Source: Aeromonas finlandensis
Lineage (GTDB): Bacteria; Pseudomonadota; Gammaproteobacteria; Enterobacterales; Aeromonadaceae
Assembly (NCBI RefSeq): GCF_000764645.1
Contig: NZ_JRGK01000051.1
Span: 1 to 53,967 of the forward strand
Length of the DNA: 53,967 bases
Direction: 5' to 3'
The notes beneath the pieces are model-generated. The model saw only the letters and a list, made by a program, of their open reading frames with translations, searched no databases and was not told the DNA's origin. Below, piece by piece: positions 48,192-53,967 of this stretch. The translations under genes and the position numbers were made by a program. Within the stretch, counting starts at the first letter, position 1, and every line of letters starts with the position of its first letter.

Positions 48192-51191
48192 ATGAACGAG
48201 AACCCGACAATGACTACACATGTGACCCGAATCGCTGCCCTCATCATGGCAACCCTGGCGGTAGGCCCCCTGTCTGCCGCCACCTCGCCCCTGATATTCA
48301 ATGACACGACACCGCAAAGCGATCTGGCGGGCAGTTTGGCCGCCAGCGTGCAGTTTGCCCAGAGCCAGATCCTGCCGTCCCATCCCAAGGAGGGGGATCG
48401 CCAACCTATCCTGACCAGCCTGCGCAAGAGCCTGCTGCTGGTGCAACCGCTCCAGGCCGACGGGGTGACCCCCATGACGGTGGAGGCTCGTGACGGCAGC
48501 GGCAAGCTGCTTGGCACCCTGACCTTGTCGCCGCCATCAGCGCTGCCCGAGACGGTCTACCACCTCGCGGGGGTTCCCGAAGGCGGAGTAAGTTTCATCC
48601 CGGAGAGCGGCACCACTGCCGTCATCAGCAGCAGTGCTGATTTGGCCAAACTGAACGACAAGAGCGGCGCCTTCCTCAAGGAGCGGCTGACTGGTCGAGC
48701 GCTGGTGGAGATCCAGACCGCTGACGGCCGCTGGGTTCGGGATATCTACCTGCCCGTGAGCCCGGAGCTGGAGGGCCAGATGGTGCGGATCCGCTCCAGC
48801 GCCGGTTATAACTCGACGGCCTTCTATGGCGAGCGACAGGTGACCGTCTCCCGTGGCCAGACCCTGCAGTTCAAGTTTGCCAAGGGGCAGTGGTTCCGCG
48901 AGGGGGCGCTGGAGAACAACCGCATCACCTATGCAGCGGATACCTGGAGCGGCGAGCTGCCTGCCGAGTGGATCCAGCCCGGACTGAACCTCTCCGTTCG
49001 TCAGGGCAATCTCAGTGGTGAATTGCGTGATATCAAAGTCGGCGCCCCCGGCGAGCTGTTGCTGCACACCATCGACATCGGCATGCTCACCACGCCACGG
49101 GATCGCTTTGCCTTTGCCAATGACAAGGAGGCCCATCGCGAATACTTCCAGACCATTCCTGCCAGTCGGTTGATTGTCAGTCAGTATGCGCCGCTCTCCC
49201 TGCCTGAGGTGATGCTGCCCAACGGCACCCTGCTGACCGATTTTGACCCGAGCGAAGGGGGCTGGCATGGCGGCACCATGCGTCAGCGCATCGGCAAGGA
49301 GCTTATCTCCCACGGCATCGACAATGCCAACTACGGCATCAACAGCAGTGCCGGTGAAGGGGAGGGAAGCCATCCCTTTGTGGCGGCACAGCTGACGGCG
49401 CACAACAGTCGCGGCAAGTATGCCAATGGGGTTCAGGTGCACGGTGGGTCAGGTGGCGGTGGCATCGTCACGCTGGATGATTCGCTGGGCAACGAGTTCA
49501 GCCACGAAGTGGGCCACAACTTCGGCCTTGGCCACTATGTGGATGGTTTCCGTGGCTCGGTTCATCGCCGTGCCGATCAGCTCAACTCCAGCTGGGGCTG
49601 GGACAGTGACAAACACCGTTTCATCCCCAACTTCTCGCCGACCCGCACCAATGAGGATGCCTGTCTGGATGGCCAGTGCCAGCCTCCGTTCGATGGCCGC
49701 AAGTTTGGCTACGATGCGATGGCGGGCGGCAGCCCCCTCTCTGGCGCCAACCGTTTCACCCTCTATACCCCCAATTCGGCCGCCATCATCCAGCGCTTCC
49801 TGGAGAGCAAGGCGGTGTTCGATGCCAACTCGGCCACCGGCTTTAGCAAGTGGAACAGTGCGACGGCCAGGATGGAGCCCTATCAGCACACAATCGAGGG
49901 GATCGAGAAGGTCGATGCACCCATGGATGCCCTGAGCGAGGCCGGACTGAGTGCCCTGCTGGCGGATTACGGCTTGGTCAGGGTTGCCATGTGGGATGGA
50001 CGCTGGACTCGTGATATCCGGGTGCCGGTTGCCTCTGCGGACAACCGGGGGCGCAGTCTGACCATCGATCACGGGGCCGGTTACAACAGTCGCCTCTTTA
50101 TCAACGGCAAGGAGATTGTGGTGAACCGGGGCTTCAAGAAGAGCTTCACCTCGGATGGCCAGAGCTGGGTGGAGGTCTCCCCCATCGATACCAAGGTTGC
50201 ACGCAAGCCCGAGCAATTCGGAGTGCCGGTGACCACCCTGGTGGGCTATTACGACCCGCAGGGGAGCTTGCCCAGTTACATCTATCCGGCGCTGCACGGC
50301 GCCTACGGCTTCACCTACCCGGATGACAGCAACACCCTGTCCGGCAGTGACTGCCAGTTGCAGGTGGAGACCCGCGATGGTCTGCAGCGCTTCAGGCTGG
50401 CCAATCACAGAGCGGCTAGCAGCGTCATGAACAAGTTCCACATCAACCTGCCCACCGCCAGCGAGCCCGGCCGCGCCACCATCCAGTGCCGTGGCCAGAG
50501 CCTGGTGCAGCAGAGCTTGTTGCCACCACAGCAGTCACTCTCCTTTACCGTCAACGGGCGGCCGTTAGAGCAGGGCGTGGTTGAGAACCAGCCTCCGGTG
50601 GTGACCGTACCGGCACAGCTCGGCGGCATCGGCGGTGAGTGGCTGACCGTCACCGCCGAGGCGAGGGATCCCGAGGGCGATGCGCTGAGCTACCGCTGGC
50701 ACTTTCCAGCGGGCTGGCAGGCGGAAGGCGAGACCAGCGCCAACCTGCGTCTGCTACCGCCGGCAGTCACTACCAGCGAGCAGCATGAGCTGAGTGTGAG
50801 CGTCTCGGACGGGGTACATCAGAGCGAAGGGCGCATCGTGCTGACGCTGGCGCCCGTGGTCGACGGCTCTTGCAACACCACCGACCCGGAAGCGGCCAAC
50901 GTTCCCGCATGGCAGGCCAGCAAGGTCTACAACGGCGGCGACAAGGTGAGCCACAACCAGCTGGTATGGCGTGCCAAGTACTGGACTCAGGGTAATGAGC
51001 CGAGCCGCGCCGCCGATCAGTGGGCGCTGGTGAGTCAGGTTGATCTGGGGTGGAGTCCCGCTGTTGCCTACAACGGCGGGGATCTCACCAACCACAACGG
51101 CCGTCAGTGGAAGGCCAAGTGGTGGACTCAAGGCAATGAGCCGGGCAAGCACGATGTCTGGCTGGATGTCGGGGCGGCAAGCTGCCCCTAG
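48192..51191 (+). CDS. tagA: M66 StcE/TagA-type zinc metalloprotease with chitin-binding tail
   Basis: The product is 999 aa from ATG 48192; ATG 48210 (MTTHVTRIAALI) is an alternative that leaves a cleaner signal peptide. The M66 zinc site is HEVGHNFGLGH at 438-448. A domain with the pattern DGRW-RDI-x-VP...AGYNS occurs on both sides of the protease core (near residues 177 and 602). A PKD-like domain and two CBM5/12 modules end the protein. StcE cleaves mucin-type O-glycoproteins and TagA is its Vibrio/Aeromonas counterpart. The chitin-binding tail and position after a chitinase suggest work on chitinous or mucous surfaces. No riboswitch of its own. Confidence 0.9.
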   Translation: MNENPTMTTHVTRIAALIMATLAVGPLSAATSPLIFNDTTPQSDLAGSLAASVQFAQSQILPSHPKEGDRQPILTSLRKSLLLVQPLQADGVTPMTVEARDGSGKLLGTLTLSPPSALPETVYHLAGVPEGGVSFIPESGTTAVISSSADLAKLNDKSGAFLKERLTGRALVEIQTADGRWVRDIYLPVSPELEGQMVRIRSSAGYNSTAFYGERQVTVSRGQTLQFKFAKGQWFREGALENNRITYAADTWSGELPAEWIQPGLNLSVRQGNLSGELRDIKVGAPGELLLHTIDIGMLTTPRDRFAFANDKEAHREYFQTIPASRLIVSQYAPLSLPEVMLPNGTLLTDFDPSEGGWHGGTMRQRIGKELISHGIDNANYGINSSAGEGEGSHPFVAAQLTAHNSRGKYANGVQVHGGSGGGGIVTLDDSLGNEFSHEVGHNFGLGHYVDGFRGSVHRRADQLNSSWGWDSDKHRFIPNFSPTRTNEDACLDGQCQPPFDGRKFGYDAMAGGSPLSGANRFTLYTPNSAAIIQRFLESKAVFDANSATGFSKWNSATARMEPYQHTIEGIEKVDAPMDALSEAGLSALLADYGLVRVAMWDGRWTRDIRVPVASADNRGRSLTIDHGAGYNSRLFINGKEIVVNRGFKKSFTSDGQSWVEVSPIDTKVARKPEQFGVPVTTLVGYYDPQGSLPSYIYPALHGAYGFTYPDDSNTLSGSDCQLQVETRDGLQRFRLANHRAASSVMNKFHINLPTASEPGRATIQCRGQSLVQQSLLPPQQSLSFTVNGRPLEQGVVENQPPVVTVPAQLGGIGGEWLTVTAEARDPEGDALSYRWHFPAGWQAEGETSANLRLLPPAVTTSEQHELSVSVSDGVHQSEGRIVLTLAPVVDGSCNTTDPEAANVPAWQASKVYNGGDKVSHNQLVWRAKYWTQGNEPSRAADQWALVSQVDLGWSPAVAYNGGDLTNHNGRQWKAKWWTQGNEPGKHDVWLDVGAASCP
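50868..51187 (+). repeat. Chitin-binding tail module, copy C
   Basis: The tail of the M66 protease. It shares long identical stretches with copy B, including silent positions, and so was probably acquired from chitinase 2. Confidence 0.88.
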
Positions 51192-51214
51192 ATTGAGTCC
51201 ATGATGAAGATGGT

Positions 51215-51245
51215 GGAGCCTGTTCAGGCGGGCTCCGCTTTTTTG
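51215..51245 (+). terminator. Terminator after the M66 protease gene
   Basis: Stem GGAGCC/GGCTCC (with possible inner CCTG/CAGG pairing) followed by GCTTTTTTG. Confidence 0.85.
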
Positions 51246-51271
51246 CTACAAAACCATAGAGAGCAACAATA

Positions 51272-53194
51272 ATGAAAAAAAATCGCATCACCCTTCTGCT
51301 TGCCGGCTTGATGCTGAGCGGCCACCTGTGGGCGGCCGAGGCATACGACATCAACAAATCCTATCCGGGCGGCAGCCAGGTCAATTACAACGGCCAGGTT
51401 TTCGAGGCCAAGTGGTGGGTCAATCCGGGGCAGACGCCCGGCATGGCGGCCGCCAACGAGTGGGATACCCCGTGGAAGCTGATCGGCGAAGGGGAAGTGA
51501 CCCCGCCGGACACCGGCGGCGATGACAAGCCAAACCCGCCGACGCCCACCCCGCCGGATGGCAGTACTACCCCTGTTTACATGAGCCAGGCCGAGCTGGA
51601 TGCCAAAGAGCAGGCGCTGACCGACTTCCCGGCGATGGCAGCGGTCAAGGCCTCCATTGCCACCCGTGACAATCTGGTGGTCGAGGCGGTGCAACCGGGC
51701 CGAGTCGACAATCCGGACAACGTTAAACGGGTCGAAGGGTTGCTGAGCGAGAGCCAGTTCAACTACTTGTTCCCGCTGCGCGCCCCCGAGTACACCTATC
51801 GCGGTCTGCTGCAGGCAGCGGCCAAGTTCCCGGCCCTGTGCAGCGACTACAGCGATGGCCGCGATGCCGACGCCATCTGCCGCAAGACGCTGGCGACCAT
51901 GTTTGCCCACTTCGCTCAGGAGACCGGCGGCCACGAGAGTTGGCGGCCAGAGGCCGAGTGGCGTCAGGCGCTGGTCTATGTGCGCGAGATGGGCTGGACC
52001 GAAGCGATGCGCGGCGGCTACAACGCCGAGTGTCGTCCCGATGTGTGGCAGGGTCAGCAGTGGCCATGCGGCACCTTCGACAATGGCGAGTTCAAGAGCT
52101 ACTTCGGCCGCGGCGCCAAGCAGCTCTCTTATAACTACAACTACGGCCCCTTCTCCGAGGCGATGTTCGGCACGGTGCGCACCCTGCTCGACAAGCCGGA
52201 GCTGGTGGCCGACAGCTGGCTCAACCTCGCCAGCGCGGTGTTCTTCTACACCTACCCGCAGCCGCCCAAGCCCTCCATGCTCCATGTCATCGACGGCACC
52301 TGGCAGCCGAACGACCATGACAAGCAGAATGGTCTGATCCCCGGTTTCGGGGTCACTACCCAGATCATCAACGGTGGGGTGGAGTGTGGCGGCAGCGCCG
52401 AGCATGCCCAGTCCCAGAACCGCATCAACTACTACCGCGAGTTTGCCAACTACCTCGGCGTGCGGGTACCCGCTGACGAAGTGCTCGGTTGCAAAGGGAT
52501 GAAGTACTTTGACGAGAAAGGCGCCGGTGCCCTGCCCATCTACTGGGAGCAGGACTGGAGCTATGTGGCTGGCAATCCCAATGGCGGCAAGAGCTATGAG
52601 TGCAAGCTGGTGGGTTACCAGACCCGCTTCAGCGCCTTCAAGGAGGGGGATTACAGCCGCTGTGTCCAGCACTTCTATCCCGAGGTGGTGATCGAGGATA
52701 ACGGCGGCGGTACCAACCTGCCGCCAGTGGCCACGATCACCGGCCCGGCGCAGGCAGAAGGCGGCAGCAAAGTGACCCTCTCGGCCCAGCACTCCAGCGA
52801 TCCGGAAGGCAAGCCGCTGGCGTATGGCTGGACTATTCCGGCAGGTGCCTCTGCCCCGGCACTGGATCAGGTCACGCTGGAGCTGACCCTGCCCAAGCCG
52901 GCCAGAGATACCAAGCTGGATATCAAGCTGACGGTGACCGATGAAGGGAACCTGAGCCGCAGCACCAGCCACGTGCTGCTGGTGAAAGGGGAAGAGGGGG
53001 GCGTGACACCGCCGGATGGCGACTACCCGGCCTACAAGGCGGGTACTCCCTACAAAGCGGGCGAGCGGGTCAGCAATGGCGGTGCCAGCTACGAGTGCAA
53101 ACCGCATCCCTACACCGGCTGGTGTGCCGGTGCTGCCTGGGCCTATGAGCCCGGCAAGGGGACCGCATGGAGCGATGCCTGGATCAAGCTGTGA
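51272..53194 (+). CDS. Secreted GH19 chitinase with flanking chitin-binding modules
   Basis: The product is 640 aa. A signal peptide ends at LWAAEA. An N-terminal CBM5/12 module (YDINKSYPGGSQVNYNGQVF to EAKWWVNPGQTPG) and a Pro-rich linker lead to the GH19 domain (about 140-460). The catalytic segment is FAQETGGHES (general acid E217), with FGRGAKQLSYNYNYG and GFGVTTQIINGGVECG as further GH19 signatures. A PKD-like domain and a C-terminal CBM (YKAGTPYKAGERVSNGGASY) finish it. GH19 uses an inverting mechanism, complementing the two retaining GH18 enzymes. It lies 80 bp after the protease behind a terminator, with no riboswitch seen. Confidence 0.93.
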   Translation: MKKNRITLLLAGLMLSGHLWAAEAYDINKSYPGGSQVNYNGQVFEAKWWVNPGQTPGMAAANEWDTPWKLIGEGEVTPPDTGGDDKPNPPTPTPPDGSTTPVYMSQAELDAKEQALTDFPAMAAVKASIATRDNLVVEAVQPGRVDNPDNVKRVEGLLSESQFNYLFPLRAPEYTYRGLLQAAAKFPALCSDYSDGRDADAICRKTLATMFAHFAQETGGHESWRPEAEWRQALVYVREMGWTEAMRGGYNAECRPDVWQGQQWPCGTFDNGEFKSYFGRGAKQLSYNYNYGPFSEAMFGTVRTLLDKPELVADSWLNLASAVFFYTYPQPPKPSMLHVIDGTWQPNDHDKQNGLIPGFGVTTQIINGGVECGGSAEHAQSQNRINYYREFANYLGVRVPADEVLGCKGMKYFDEKGAGALPIYWEQDWSYVAGNPNGGKSYECKLVGYQTRFSAFKEGDYSRCVQHFYPEVVIEDNGGGTNLPPVATITGPAQAEGGSKVTLSAQHSSDPEGKPLAYGWTIPAGASAPALDQVTLELTLPKPARDTKLDIKLTVTDEGNLSRSTSHVLLVKGEEGGVTPPDGDYPAYKAGTPYKAGERVSNGGASYECKPHPYTGWCAGAAWAYEPGKGTAWSDAWIKL

Positions 53195-53221
53195 CCCGGC
53201 TATAAGCCGATGCAATAAAAG

Positions 53222-53248
53222 ATGGGGCCTGCGGGCCCCATTCTTGTT
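53222..53248 (+). terminator. Terminator of the GH19 chitinase gene
   Basis: Stem ATGGGGCC/GGCCCCAT with a TGCG loop followed by TCTTGTTTG. Confidence 0.85.
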
Positions 53249-53370
53249 TGGTGGAGTTCAGGTTTGGCCGAGGTATCGCTCTGGCCGGGACAGGACAGCA
53301 CCTGATGGCGCTGCGATAGGATGTGTGTGATGTAATTTTATTACTATAATTGGTGAAATACTTTCACGGC

Positions 53371-53490
53371 TCACTTGCCGTAGCGGAAGTAGTATTCACG
53401 GGTGGACGGTGCATAGGCATCTTTCTCTACAATGCCGCTCTTGGTGGTTGCGCCCTTGAGGCGGAACAGGACTGCCAGATTCTCAAACAT
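53371..53490 (-). CDS. Conserved-looking 39-aa small protein
   Basis: A minus-strand frame of 39 codons from ATG 53490, with GAGG at good distance upstream. The product starts MFENLAVLFRLKGATTKSG and ends in an aromatic/charged tail (STREYYFRYGK). Codons are the GC-rich kind used by neighbouring genes, unlike the AT-rich surroundings, which argues it is a real gene. There is no signal or membrane helix. I do not recognise the family. Two CRP-like sites lie just upstream. Confidence 0.65.
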   Translation of the reverse strand: MFENLAVLFRLKGATTKSGIVEKDAYAPSTREYYFRYGK

Positions 53491-53527
53491 GGTTTACCTC
53501 ATCGCTCTGTCATTTATGGTTATGGTG

Positions 53528-53578
53528 TGTGACCTGGGTCACGGTTTTATCCTATGGTCATCTGTGAGCCAGATCAAC
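53528..53578. promoter_or_regulatory. Two CRP-like boxes upstream of the 39-aa gene
   Basis: TGTGA-CCTGGG-TCACG (53528-53543) is near perfect. TGTGA-GCCAGA-TCAAC (53563-53578) is weaker and 35 bp away. Both are upstream of the minus-strand small gene. Confidence 0.6.
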
Positions 53579-53688
53579 TTTTTGTGTTGTAAATTTACGA
53601 AAATCATGGAAAGGGTTTTCAAATGCAATGCTCTTTATGGAAAGGCTTTCCCGAGGTGACGGGGAAGACGCTGATGATCAGCCAGCAA

Positions 53689-53742
53689 AGAGGCCCGTGA
53701 GCGGGAGCATTACATAGGGAAGGGGCTTGCTTCACGGCCTCT
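53689..53742. other. Long-arm inverted repeat in the gap before the tRNA
   Basis: AGAGGCCCGTGA (53689-53700) and TCACGGCCTCT (53732-53742) pair with one bulged base over a 31-nt loop. No T run follows. It lies in a gap of over 450 bp (53491-53950) with no recognised gene apart from the regulatory sites listed. Confidence 0.45.
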
Positions 53743-53876
53743 CATTTATCGGGGCTTGAATATCGGAGCCTGGGCCGATTTGTGACATAAAACAGAGAGA
53801 TAGCATGCTCCTTGCTGGTAAAAACAGCGAACTGCTGCAATTTTGACTAAACGAATCAATCGCGGTTATTTTAGGG

Positions 53877-53905
53877 TTGACAGCAAAGCGGGTGATGCCT
53901 ATCAT
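53877..53905 (+). promoter_or_regulatory. Strong sigma-70 promoter of the tRNA
   Basis: Consensus TTGACA (53877-53882), exact 17-bp spacer, TATCAT (53900-53905), followed by a GC-rich GCGCC discriminator typical of stringently controlled stable-RNA promoters. Confidence 0.85.
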
Positions 53906-53950
53906 GCGCCTCCGTTGCCGGAGATAACTTCGTCAGCGCCGAGGTGAGTT

Positions 53951-53967
53951 GGGGTTATAGCTCAGCT
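53951..53967 (+). tRNA. tRNA-Ala, 5' end only (cut by window edge)
   Basis: The last 17 bases, GGGGTTATAGCTCAGCT, match the acceptor arm and D-arm start of bacterial tRNA-Ala. The anticodon is outside the window, so the isoacceptor and even the amino acid are not fully proven. A stable-RNA promoter lies 45 bp upstream. Confidence 0.7.

Noticed and set aside
51192-51271. A third c-di-GMP riboswitch before the GH19 chitinase
   Set aside because: The gap is only 80 bp, contains a terminator, and lacks the GGACGCAAAGC core.

Overview
The window reads as chromosomal DNA of an Aeromonas species (gammaproteobacteria; GC-rich codon use). Diagnostic content includes dnaB followed by alr, a LuxO-type regulator, an hmuTUV/hutXZ heme locus, a type VI secretion hcp-vgrG-effector-immunity cluster, and a chitinase cluster with an M66 StcE/TagA-type metalloprotease. 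It resembles the A. hydrophila/dhakensis/caviae group, but the species cannot be fixed by eye.

Layout. 1-4.9 kb: a WD40 lipoprotein (partial), the FKBP isomerase fkpA, the sigma-54 quorum regulator luxO without an adjacent luxU, then a TPR protein, a small membrane protein and a DUF2956 protein. 5.2-8.0 kb: a UshA-type 5'-nucleotidase lipoprotein and a Tim44-domain protein. 8.2-12.3 kb: dnaB, a fossil second copy of the dnaB 3' end, alr, yjbQ and pepE. 12.5-17.0 kb: a CstA/BtsT-family transporter with the BtsS/BtsR pyruvate-sensing two-component system. Between them are CCACT repeats, three of them at exact 21-bp spacing, that look like BtsR operators. 17.2-18.8 kb: a lipoprotein of the endonuclease/exonuclease/phosphatase fold with a perfect CRP box upstream. 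18.9-27.2 kb: a Fur-controlled heme-acquisition island (hmuTUV, hutXZ, a ChaN-type lipoprotein, a TonB-dependent heme receptor).

27.4-34.4 kb: a LuxR solo with intact AHL-pocket residues, then hcp with a good sigma-54 promoter, vgrG, a bifunctional peptidoglycan-hydrolase effector (LytM-like N-terminus, EF-hand, GH24-like lysozyme C-terminus; compare TseP of A. dhakensis) and its periplasmic immunity protein. Sequence composition turns AT-rich at the lysozyme domain and stays so through the immunity gene. 34.8-41.8 kb: an MFS transporter, a periplasmic HExxH protease, an HTH/DUF2975 pair with palindromic operators, and the hybrid sensor kinase CrbS. 42-53.2 kb: a chitin-utilisation cluster. 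Two GH18 chitinases each follow a cyclic-di-GMP-I (GEMM) riboswitch. An M66 protease carrying the same chitin-binding tail and a GH19 chitinase come next. The window closes with a 39-residue small ORF under CRP-like sites and a strong sigma-70 promoter leading into a tRNA-Ala cut by the window end.

Themes: surface polymer degradation (chitin, nucleic acid/nucleotide, mucin-type substrates), heme scavenging, and contact-dependent killing. The visible controls are Fur, CRP, sigma-54, c-di-GMP and quorum signals. The most interesting items are the paired c-di-GMP riboswitches with a shared expression platform, the modular effector/immunity cassette, the BtsR operator array, the duplicated dnaB tail and the CRP-linked 39-residue ORF.
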